40,941 nucleotides of DNA from a virus. A program made the translations under genes and the position numbers. The stretch is from the IMG/VR virus record IMGVR_UViG_3300049847_000484, positions 1 to 40,941 of that record, one strand, 5' to 3'. This document shows, in pieces, positions 13,491 through 20,422 of the stretch (its first letter is position 1; every line of letters begins with the position of its first letter). The notes beneath the pieces are model-generated. The model was not told the origin of the DNA and searched no databases. It saw only the letters and a list, made by a program, of their open reading frames with translations.

Positions 13491-13855
13491 TAAGCGTTCA
13501 TGAACCCGTTGGGGATCATGCCTCCAGCCTGGTTCGCTTTTATGCCGGGGGACTTCATGCTTTCAATTAAAGCCTTGTAGTAGTCGTTCTCAGCGCCTGA
13601 TCTCTGAAGCCCCTGCCCGAACTGGAAGCCAGACAGAGCTCCTGAAGCAGCACCACCAAGGCCTCCAGGTCCTGCTTCGTCAACGCGCACTCTAGCGTCG
13701 CCGCCTTGAACGAGCGGAGCGTAGAGGGATTGCAGCGCTGCTTGTTGGGCGTTGTACTTATTCTGCGCTTGCGCTGCTGCTTTCTGTTGTGAACCTTGAA
13801 AGAGACCAAGGATCCCGAGTCCTGCAGAAGCTCCAAGTGATACCGGATCAAACAT
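13490..13855 (-). CDS. Putative small ejection protein (P22 gp7-like position)
   Basis: This 121-aa protein begins with a Gly/Ala/Leu-rich apolar segment (LGASAGLGILGLFQGSQQ), followed by a Gln/Ala helix (KAAAQAQNKYNAQQAALQS) and a Gly-rich tail. That combination, a short membrane-active stretch plus an amphipathic helix, is common in the smallest podovirus ejection protein. It starts directly after the stop of the upstream gene and ends in a TAATG junction. The assignment rests on composition and gene order. Confidence 0.55.
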   Translation of the reverse strand: MFDPVSLGASAGLGILGLFQGSQQKAAAQAQNKYNAQQAALQSLYAPLVQGGDARVRVDEAGPGGLGGAASGALSGFQFGQGLQRSGAENDYYKALIESMKSPGIKANQAGGMIPNGFMNA

Positions 13856-14893
13856 TTAAATACCCTCCATCTCAAGTTGCTTGGCGCGTGTGTAGTAAAG
13901 CGTGAAGGCCGCCTCAAAGTGGCCTGCTAGAACGAGAAGCGTTGTGTACTCAACAAGCGCTTGTAGTTTCGAAAAATCATAACCGCCAGCTTCCATGCGA
14001 GATACGAGAGCTGGGACGTTGTCGTGGTAGTACTTGAACTCTTCCGGATGGTTCTCTTCGCAGTACGTGTAGAACGCACCGAGCGCCATCTTGGTCTGCT
14101 CGTTGTGCGGGCCACATGCCTTCGCGACAGCTCCACAGATGTAGCTACCGCCACCCTGGGGCAGCTTGTCTGCTGCTTGCATCTGATCGGCAGAGAGTCT
14201 GCCTCCAGCTTGAAGAGCCGAGTTGAGTTTGTATTTATTCTGTAGGTAATCGTTGCGACCAGCAGAGTCCTTGGCGAGTCCTTCAGCAATCTGCTTCTGC
14301 AGATCTTGCTTAGCGCCCACTTCTTTAATGCCGATATCACGCATGCCCGCATCGGATGCAGCACGTGTCTGCTGGCGATTGGCCAGATCTCCAAAGATGT
14401 TCGAGGCCGCCACGCGCTCTCTTGCGCCAGACGACAGCCCGCCACCCATGGCGAGATCCGAGTACGTGTTAGCACGAGCGCCTGCAGCTGCTTGCGCTTG
14501 GTTGTCGAGGTTCGTTCCGAGTGCTGCTTGCGCTGCTGCTCGTTGCTGCTCAAACAAAGGATTAGGCCCTGCGCCGAAGGCTTGGTTTTGCAGGTTCTTG
14601 AAGGCAGCGTTGTTAGTCGTCGACTGATACGCAGGCGCTTGCTTGACGATGCCCTTGATGAACTTCTCGTTATCAAGTCGGCGTTGGTCGAGTTCGCTCA
14701 GCAGTTGTCCGTTCTGAGTGGGGAGGCTCTGCTGCTTCTTAGCCTGTGCGTTCATCGCCTGCTTAACTGTAGCCCCTCTCAACAGCGTGTTGTAAGCAGT
14801 GTCGTCTTGTTTGATTTTACCCTGTTTGACCAGTGCTTTTGCGTTCGCTTTTGCAAGCTCAGCATTGCGCTGCATTTGCTGGACGTTGATCAT
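13856..14893 (-). CDS. Putative virion protein with globular C-terminal domain (345 aa)
   Basis: The first 235 residues are Gln/Ala/Asn-rich and helical, like an ejection or internal protein (NAELAKANAKALVKQG, FEQQRAAAQAALGTN). The last 100 residues form a different, cysteine-containing domain (CGAVAKACGPHNEQ, then FKYYHDNVPALVSRMEAGGYDF and YYTRAKQLE). A domain this distinct suggests a fusion or a host-facing module. The start overlaps the gp4-like gene by ATGA. The function is not recognised beyond its place as first of the ejection gene block. Confidence 0.55.
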   Translation of the reverse strand: MINVQQMQRNAELAKANAKALVKQGKIKQDDTAYNTLLRGATVKQAMNAQAKKQQSLPTQNGQLLSELDQRRLDNEKFIKGIVKQAPAYQSTTNNAAFKNLQNQAFGAGPNPLFEQQRAAAQAALGTNLDNQAQAAAGARANTYSDLAMGGGLSSGARERVAASNIFGDLANRQQTRAASDAGMRDIGIKEVGAKQDLQKQIAEGLAKDSAGRNDYLQNKYKLNSALQAGGRLSADQMQAADKLPQGGGSYICGAVAKACGPHNEQTKMALGAFYTYCEENHPEEFKYYHDNVPALVSRMEAGGYDFSKLQALVEYTTLLVLAGHFEAAFTLYYTRAKQLEMEGI

Positions 14894-15819
14894 GTATACA
14901 CTCCCTGCGCGACATCCATATCTTCGTAGGCTGTCACGTCTTTTTCAATTGTGTCGTCTTGATCTGGGACCATATCGGCAAGAGTTGAGAACACTTGCTC
15001 TCGGATCTGCTCAAGCTTTGCCTCTTCACGCTTGATACGTTGGTTGCCGATTTCTTTTGCAAGACATTGGCAGATCATGTGCTGTGCGATGAAATTCCAA
15101 AACTCAGGGAAGTCGATGTAGTCCGTTGTTGTTGTCGGGATCGATGCAGCGCGGATGTACCAGCTCACACACTTAGGTTCAGTGAATGTGAGAGTCACAG
15201 ATCCTGTCGCCAGCGCCTCTGATGTCAGAGTAAGCGTGGTTGCTGAATCAACAGATTGCACGCGCGTTCCGTTAGCGATCCCAGTGCCTGAAACAAAGTA
15301 CCCTTCAGTTAGCCCTGCTGTTGAGGAGACGGTGAGAAGAGTAGAGCTGATCGTGGTTGCAGACGATGCAAGAGTCACCACGTTTGATGTGCGCTGTGAC
15401 TTGGAGAACATCCGGATCTTGGTGCCAGAACGCGCGTCGTTGTTGACGAGCATGTAGCCCTCGATATCGGCTGTAGGATATTGATCCAGGCGAGCTGAGC
15501 TGGTGAACCTGTTCTTGACTCTGATGCGCGGAATTTCAAATATCGTCGCGCCGTCTTGCACAACCACCCGAAGGAGCTTGTTGCCGAAGATGTTTGAGGG
15601 CAGCGAGTATTCGGCCTTGCCTGCAGAGAGCGCAATCGGTGCAACAGAGACGAAGTACTGATCTTCGATGTTGAGCTTATGGACTTCGGCCTCACACTGT
15701 TTGATTGCTTCTTCGCAATAAGTCAGCAGCTCGTCTCCAGTGATGAAGTTCTCTTCCTTCAGGTCGAGAGTATTCTGGACGTAGTCGAGCACATCACCAT
15801 AAGTTTTATATGCGCTCAT
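14890..15819 (-). CDS. Head-tail adaptor (P22 gp4 / T7 gp11-like) with inserted beta domain
   Basis: The N-terminal helices (YGDVLDYVQNTL, ELLTYCEEAIKQCEAEVHKL) and the segment AGKAEYSLPSNIFGNKLLRV match the usual pattern of gp4-like adaptors that sit under the portal. The C-terminal half (FPEFWNFIAQHMICQCLAKEI, then a charged helix) completes it. Between them, about residues 145-215 form a Thr/Ser-rich beta module with SGTGIANGTRV and ATTLTLTSEAL, a repeat-type domain found in many virion proteins and not part of the adaptor fold. It overlaps both neighbours by ATGA. It should link the portal to the gp10-like hub. Confidence 0.7.
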   Translation of the reverse strand: MSAYKTYGDVLDYVQNTLDLKEENFITGDELLTYCEEAIKQCEAEVHKLNIEDQYFVSVAPIALSAGKAEYSLPSNIFGNKLLRVVVQDGATIFEIPRIRVKNRFTSSARLDQYPTADIEGYMLVNNDARSGTKIRMFSKSQRTSNVVTLASSATTISSTLLTVSSTAGLTEGYFVSGTGIANGTRVQSVDSATTLTLTSEALATGSVTLTFTEPKCVSWYIRAASIPTTTTDYIDFPEFWNFIAQHMICQCLAKEIGNQRIKREEAKLEQIREQVFSTLADMVPDQDDTIEKDVTAYEDMDVAQGVYT

Positions 15820-16133
15820 GTACTATATTTTCCGGCAAAAAACCTCACTCTACAAGCTCCCGAAGTGGTTATTACTAGGTCCCTTGAGGTGAACCGCTCA
15901 TACAGAAACGTCACCGTACCCCCAGTTGTATAGGTCACCAGCACATCAATTGGGGTGAACCCCATAGCGTGTGGGATCCGAACGGCCGTCTCGGCCTTAT
16001 TGAACTCAAGGTCAAAGAACTTGAACTCAGGCTGAAGCAGCGCCGCTTGAGATATAAAGTCCACCACCCATTGCAGGGACTCTTTTACTGCGTCGTCTTT
16101 GATCTGCTCTAGAAGCGGCTGCCTGATTTTCAC
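15816..16133 (-). CDS. Small tail-associated protein (105 aa)
   Basis: The first 35 residues are helical (LLEQIKDDAVKESLQWVVDF). The rest is beta-rich, with AVRIPHAMGFTPIDVLVTYT and VTFLYERFTSRDLVI. The IPH-GF-P-DV pattern recurs in small podovirus proteins located beside the tail hub gene. The GTG start overlaps the hub stop (GTGA), and its stop overlaps the adaptor start (ATGA), so it is translated with both. It probably decorates or plugs the tail, but the exact role is unknown. Confidence 0.6.
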   Translation of the reverse strand: MKIRQPLLEQIKDDAVKESLQWVVDFISQAALLQPEFKFFDLEFNKAETAVRIPHAMGFTPIDVLVTYTTGGTVTFLYERFTSRDLVITTSGACRVRFFAGKYST

Positions 16134-18712
16134 TGGTTCACCGCGTTCTCACCTTGGTAGGCCAGCTGAGAGGGGCCGAGCACTTCGTAGAAGAGCGAGT
16201 ATTCAATGAGGTTAATAAGCGATGCCTTGAGGTATCCGCGAATAACCCACTTGGCTCCAGTGCCGAGTGCGACCTCGTCATCTGGGTCTGAGAAGTCTAC
16301 TTGCCCACCACTGACCTGGATGATCAGGTAGGACTTCGTGTAATTGTCTGCCTCAAATGAGATGTAGTAGTTAACGATCGCAGACGGGAAATCACGAGTA
16401 CTCATGGAGGCTGACTTCACTGTGTCCGAAATCCCGGAAGCAGTGACTTCGACTGTGTCGTACTGGTTGCTCTCAAACAGCGGAACAAACCCAGGCCTCA
16501 TTGAGATCTGCTTGTATTCGCATCTAAGGCCTCGGGCAGAGAACCTTCTCGAGGTGTCGATGATCGTGCGAGCAGGTCTCCAGAGGCGGGGGTCTCCATA
16601 CGAGGCCGTAGGGCTGCCCCATGGAATGAAACGCTGGAAGTAGATCGGCTCTAGCGCGACGTCGATCCCTGAATCGTCGTTTTCGCTGCTAACCGTGAGA
16701 GTCATTTCAGCGTTGATATCAAGCAGCGGTCTGGCTTTGACGAGGATCTTTGTGACGTACTTCCTGGCCTGCGTTGTGCCTAGATCTAGAGCGCTGCCAC
16801 GGTAGTCAAAGAAGATCGGTAGCTTGTCGAAGTCAGTGGGAACCGTGTTACCGCTTGCATCAATCCATACGTCGCTGGGCTCTGTTTTGCTGAAATATCT
16901 GGTGAACCCATGGCGATCGCCAAAGTAGAGTCTCTTGTTTGCAAAAAGGATAGCCGTGGGGAGCATGTTCCTAAACGCAGAAGTGGTCTTCTCAGAATTA
17001 AGGAAAGTGTATCCCTTAGAGGTCTTGTCCGATGCGGGTTTGCTCACAGTCACGGTAGACGGCGTTACATCGAGGGTGATGCTGCCTGCCTGAAGCGGAG
17101 CCAGCTCGTCGTTTCTGAACACGTACTGACCAGGGTCAACGCCTGTTGTGTCGGAGAATGTGACCAATTGGTTTACGTTCGTGCCGGTCAGGGTCTCATT
17201 GAGCTCATCGTCCTGGTAGCCAGAGCCCCAGGTAGTGAACACACGCTTGCGGATATCAAGGCAGTAGAATCCGGCGTTGTCGTCATCGACCGGGTAGGCT
17301 TCATCAAGCGAGTTGGGCACAGCCCAAACAACGCGCTGTTCGTTTAGATCAAGCGCGCCGCAGATCCGTTTGCGCTTATCGGCCGTATCCACAAGAGCCG
17401 GGAATCGTTGCCTGAAGTTTTCAGACAACGGCACTACTTGATAACCGTCGGTGAAGTAGAACCCATCGGTGCCCACGAAGAAGATCCCTTGCAATGTTTG
17501 CACGAGCGCCAGATGCCCCACCGCTCCGACTGAGTCTGAGATCTTTTTAGGAATCATTCCATTACGGCCTTGGTTATCAAACGATCCATCGATGCGATAG
17601 ATCGAGCGATCACAGAAGACCACAGGGATTGAGCGTACGCTGGAGACGCCGGTAATCGGTTGCTCCATGTCAGCGTAGAAGCCTTGAGGAACAGAGTCGG
17701 GGTCACCGCGTTTTGATTGCCACAAACGCTGCGGTTGCAGCTGGAGATCAGCGCCAGTGGTGACGCTTACTTCCGTACCATGCGCATAGTAGACGTAGTC
17801 GGTCGTGCCGTGCACGTACTTGCAGGTCGGTGGTCTGTCGTTGCCCACAATTCCGCCCGTCGTGTAAAGCGTCTCATTGTTCTGAAGAGTAGTGTCAGAA
17901 ACCGTATCAGAGATGGATGTCGTCCCGTTGGTAACCTCGCCGACATAGTAAAGCACTGCTCCTGCGTTTGTAGTGCGATAGACCTCAACTTTGATTGCGG
18001 TAGTGTCGTAGTGGAGCCCAGTGGTGTTTGCCAGCACCGGGATCGATCCGACTGTGATGCCTGGCGATGACCCTGGAGTCGTAGTGCCAATGTTTGTGAA
18101 TTCTTTAAACTGAGGAGCGCTGCGATCGATGTAGGTCACGTCCTCAACTGTGTATGTGTACTTCAGCACCAGTGCGTAGATGTAGTTCGCACCTGCTCCG
18201 CCAGTTGCCGTGTATGTGTTGGCCACAATCGGCAGTCCTGCAGTACGCAGTCTCAGCGTACCACCGCTGTCGTTGTATACCTTCACAGGGCGCTGGTACG
18301 GAGACTCGTGAGTGATGATGGAGTGTTTGTTCCACTCAGCGTACGCAAACGCTGTGCTGCCTGTGATCGGAGATGCGAGCGTGAACGCCGATGCGGATGC
18401 AGGCCCCACAAGCTCAGTCATCGCCGAGCCGTTGTCGTACCAGAGCTTCTCACCTGCTTGCTTGATGGTTGTGTAGTCTCTAGCAGAACCTGTGGTCTGC
18501 CCGAGCATTAGGCCGATGCGACGAGTGGAAACCGACGTAGAGACCTGAGCGCGAGCGAGGGATCCAGTGAAATCAAGAAGAGTACCTGGGCGGCTAATAA
18601 GCTTTCCATATTCATCAACGACGAGGTTGTCTGCCTTCTCGTATTCCTGAGGCTGAGCGCCAATGTGAAAATCTGTCAGACCACCAAACTGCCCAACAGA
18701 TAGCGTCGCCAT
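16130..18712 (-). CDS. Tail hub / DNA stabilisation protein (P22 gp10, T7 gp12-like)
   Basis: This large beta-rich protein of 860 aa has the N-terminal signature of the gp10/nozzle family: GGLTDFHIGAQPQEYEKADN, then VVDEYGKLISRPGTL. Blade-like repeats follow (KHSIITHESPYQRPVKVYND, VFCDRSIYRIDGS, GIFFVGTDGFYFTDGYQVV), consistent with a beta-propeller body. There are no membrane segments. It lies next to the gp4-like adaptor and should form the tail nozzle that seals the packaged DNA and carries the fibres. Its stop overlaps the following gene (GTGA). Confidence 0.78.
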   Translation of the reverse strand: MATLSVGQFGGLTDFHIGAQPQEYEKADNLVVDEYGKLISRPGTLLDFTGSLARAQVSTSVSTRRIGLMLGQTTGSARDYTTIKQAGEKLWYDNGSAMTELVGPASASAFTLASPITGSTAFAYAEWNKHSIITHESPYQRPVKVYNDSGGTLRLRTAGLPIVANTYTATGGAGANYIYALVLKYTYTVEDVTYIDRSAPQFKEFTNIGTTTPGSSPGITVGSIPVLANTTGLHYDTTAIKVEVYRTTNAGAVLYYVGEVTNGTTSISDTVSDTTLQNNETLYTTGGIVGNDRPPTCKYVHGTTDYVYYAHGTEVSVTTGADLQLQPQRLWQSKRGDPDSVPQGFYADMEQPITGVSSVRSIPVVFCDRSIYRIDGSFDNQGRNGMIPKKISDSVGAVGHLALVQTLQGIFFVGTDGFYFTDGYQVVPLSENFRQRFPALVDTADKRKRICGALDLNEQRVVWAVPNSLDEAYPVDDDNAGFYCLDIRKRVFTTWGSGYQDDELNETLTGTNVNQLVTFSDTTGVDPGQYVFRNDELAPLQAGSITLDVTPSTVTVSKPASDKTSKGYTFLNSEKTTSAFRNMLPTAILFANKRLYFGDRHGFTRYFSKTEPSDVWIDASGNTVPTDFDKLPIFFDYRGSALDLGTTQARKYVTKILVKARPLLDINAEMTLTVSSENDDSGIDVALEPIYFQRFIPWGSPTASYGDPRLWRPARTIIDTSRRFSARGLRCEYKQISMRPGFVPLFESNQYDTVEVTASGISDTVKSASMSTRDFPSAIVNYYISFEADNYTKSYLIIQVSGGQVDFSDPDDEVALGTGAKWVIRGYLKASLINLIEYSLFYEVLGPSQLAYQGENAVNQ

Positions 18713-18716
18713 TATT

Positions 18717-19115
18717 TTATCTTACCTTGCGCATGCGGCGAAAAAAACCCCGCGCGCTGTCCTCGTACTTGCATTTGTGAGCCGAGCAGAGTTGCTCGAT
18801 CTCGGCCTTTATCTCAGCGAAATCTTCAGCGCTGATCGACACACGCCCAACACGCATCTCTTGCCACTCTTCTGGCGAGATATCGCGCGTCTCATCGTCT
18901 AGGAACCTTGCACAGTGAGCGTCTTCACCGAAGTCAGCGCAGGCTTCGAAGTCTCGGATCTCAACCGAGCCGCATCCGCTAAGGCCGAGCAGCGCCGTCG
19001 AAATGAACAAGCCGATTGAAACTCTCCACAGCCCGAGCACGGGCAGCGGCAGCGGCTGCTGAGTCGCCACTGGCTTTGGCTCTTTTGAACTCTTCAATGT
19101 CTGCAAGGTATTCAT
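18717..19115 (-). CDS. Putative lipoprotein overlapping the upstream lysis-region gene (spanin candidate)
   Basis: The segment LWRVSIGLFISTALLGLSGC is a signal peptide with lipobox LSGC. The mature part is about 84 aa, acidic, with further cysteines (CADFGEDAHC, LCSAHKC) and a basic end. The signal lies about 48 residues in if translation starts at ATG 19115; a GTG just before LGLWRVS would give a normal lipoprotein, though without a clear ribosome site. The 5' part overlaps the 126-aa gene in another frame for 137 bases. A lipoprotein nested in the 3' end of a membrane protein, beside an endolysin, recalls Rz/Rz1, but Rz-like features of the partner are weak. Confidence 0.6.
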   Translation of the reverse strand: MNTLQTLKSSKEPKPVATQQPLPLPVLGLWRVSIGLFISTALLGLSGCGSVEIRDFEACADFGEDAHCARFLDDETRDISPEEWQEMRVGRVSISAEDFAEIKAEIEQLCSAHKCKYEDSARGFFRRMRKVR

Positions 19116-19359
19116 CGCGCTCCTTTGCGGTTTGAAACTCGATCACCATGAAGGTGCCCGCTAAGGCCATCTGCCTATATACCCAGCCATTCACACGAGA
19201 GAGCAGGAGATCAAAGAGCTGCGAGATGATTGGCCAGTTTAGAAACGGGAGCTCAGCCCGCGCGCCAGCGTTGCCTAGCGCAACGATCCAAGAAACAAAG
19301 ACACTGATGCCCTTATTTAGGTTCGCTGCCGCCTGGTTCTCTGTCGGCAGGCTTGCCAA
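18979..19359 (-). CDS. Membrane-associated lysis-region protein (126 aa, TTG start)
   Basis: The TTG start at 19359 directly follows the stop of a tiny membrane protein (TAATTG). The protein has apolar segments ISVFVSWIVALGNA, FLNWPIISQLFDLLLS and MALAGTFMVIEF, then a charged Ala-rich helical tail (DSAAAAAARARAVESF). Two or three membrane helices followed by a cytoplasmic helix would suit a holin or pinholin partner. Position between the endolysin and the candidate spanin supports a lysis role. Family not recognised. Confidence 0.6.
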   Translation of the reverse strand: MASLPTENQAAANLNKGISVFVSWIVALGNAGARAELPFLNWPIISQLFDLLLSRVNGWVYRQMALAGTFMVIEFQTAKERDEYLADIEEFKRAKASGDSAAAAAARARAVESFNRLVHFDGAARP

Positions 19360-19503
19360 TTACTCTTTCTTGCCGATGAGGGCTTTTGCTACGTTCACGA
19401 CCATTTGAAAGATGCTGTTTGCCTTGATCCCGGGCACGAGAGCGAGTGCTTCGGAAATAGCCAAAAGAGCGCCAAGGATGACGGCGAGTGACTTAGGGTC
19501 CAT
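19360..19503 (-). CDS. Small holin-like membrane protein (47 aa)
   Basis: This short gene starts at ATG 19503 with GGAGG eight bases upstream, a strong ribosome site. The product begins MDPKSLAVILGALLAISEA; one transmembrane helix runs to about residue 24, an amphipathic segment follows (SIFQMVVNVAKALI) and the protein ends GKKE. One or two short apolar helices and a basic tail are typical of small phage holins or holin regulators. It is placed directly after the endolysin gene and before another membrane protein. It should sit in the cytoplasmic membrane. Confidence 0.65.
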   Translation of the reverse strand: MDPKSLAVILGALLAISEALALVPGIKANSIFQMVVNVAKALIGKKE

Positions 19504-19532
19504 AGTAAATTCCTCCGTGTGGTTAGTAGTTA

Positions 19533-19958
19533 TTATGGAGTGAATTCTCTGTTTCCGCTAGGGGGCGCCTTGTCTTGAATATGCACCCAGTGTCCCTTAC
19601 GAGTGACAGAAAGGGATTCGATGTAGATGTCTATTTCAGCAGATGCCCAGCGTGCGCGGTTAGCGTCGAGCCAGTCGGCAAGCTTCCCTGTGGGGTCGGC
19701 GATATCAATGGCCTTAGCGACCAGGTGGTTCGACTTAGCCGATCCGTTGACTTGCTTATTCAGCGACGGCGTTCGCCATCCGCTAGAGACAGCAGGCGCA
19801 ACACCCGCTGCAGCGCAAACCATGGAAGCCTTAGCGATGAGCTTCATCGCATTCTTCTGGTAGCCATCTCGCATGTCCTCAGGAAGCGCTTCCCAGTCTG
19901 CGAGCAGACTCATGTGCTTCTTCCCTGAGGTTATGTAGTCTTTTAGGCTTAGGATCAT
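19533..19958 (-). CDS. Endolysin: M15-type zinc peptidase
   Basis: This 141-aa protein is a D-Ala-D-Ala carboxypeptidase/L-Ala-D-Glu endopeptidase-like M15 enzyme. The active-site pattern is complete: SSGWRTPSLN (Arg62), SNHLVAKAIDIAD with zinc ligands His78 and Asp85, and GHWVHIQ with ligand His126. There is no signal peptide, so release needs a holin, which fits the neighbouring small membrane genes. It should cut peptide cross-links or stems in peptidoglycan at the end of infection. The ATG overlaps the stop of a 43-aa gene (ATGA). Confidence 0.87.
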   Translation of the reverse strand: MILSLKDYITSGKKHMSLLADWEALPEDMRDGYQKNAMKLIAKASMVCAAAGVAPAVSSGWRTPSLNKQVNGSAKSNHLVAKAIDIADPTGKLADWLDANRARWASAEIDIYIESLSVTRKGHWVHIQDKAPPSGNREFTP

Positions 19959-20086
19959 TCAGCCTTCGGCTTTAGGGCTTCATCCAGCACTGCCAGAGCA
20001 AAGCCAACTTGATCGTGTACGTTCTTGTTCGCCACGATAAGGGCGCATGCTTCTTTAAGGAATTGGATCGCTTGTTCCGGGGTCAT
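19955..20086 (-). CDS. Hypothetical 43-aa helical protein
   Basis: This short gene begins MTPEQAIQFLKEACALIV and ends LKPKAE, one continuous amphipathic helical pattern with no clear membrane span. Its TGA overlaps the endolysin ATG (ATGA), and its start lies inside the end of the upstream 121-aa gene (overlap of 32 bases). The tight coupling on both sides supports it as a real gene; the function is unknown. Confidence 0.6.
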   Translation of the reverse strand: MTPEQAIQFLKEACALIVANKNVHDQVGFALAVLDEALKPKAE

Positions 20087-20420
20087 CAGGTGTCTCCTCA
20101 ACTGGCGGCTCAACCACTACAGGTGGAGGCGTAGAGGCGATTTCCTCCAGCACCGCGACTGCAGCGATAACAGCCTTATATGCTGCCAGAATCTTACCCG
20201 ACTGGTCTTGAAGCGCCAGCGGCATAAGAGACGGGAAGTACCTATTTTTCACGATCGACGGGAACGTCTCCGTTTCGTTGATCGGATGCAACGTGTACGA
20301 CACGCTAACCATAGGAGGAATAATATGTGGCTCTGGAGTCTCGATTTGCACAGACCGGATTCCCCACTCTGTGAACACCTTCTCAGGGATAGTGATCGGA
20401 TCTTTAATATCAATAGGCAT
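20055..20420 (-). CDS. Hypothetical virion-region protein (121 aa)
   Basis: The product starts MPIDIKDPITIPEKVFTEWG, has an apparently beta-rich first part and a helix (KILAAYKAVIAAVAVLEEIA) near the end, then a Pro/Val/Glu-rich tail (PPPVVVEPPVEETP). The ATG at 20420 lies two bases after the tail-fibre stop and is preferred over a TTG at 20441. Similar small proteins after fibre genes are often fibre attachment or chaperone proteins, but nothing here proves that. It overlaps the 43-aa gene by 32 bases. Confidence 0.65.
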   Translation of the reverse strand: MPIDIKDPITIPEKVFTEWGIRSVQIETPEPHIIPPMVSVSYTLHPINETETFPSIVKNRYFPSLMPLALQDQSGKILAAYKAVIAAVAVLEEIASTPPPVVVEPPVEETPDDPGTSDPIP

Positions 20421-20422
20421 AA

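Noticed and set aside
14306-14929. Long plus-strand frame opposite the 345-aa virion gene
   Set aside because: Antisense shadow of an Ala/Gln-rich gene; the minus-strand frame has ATGA coupling to its neighbour.
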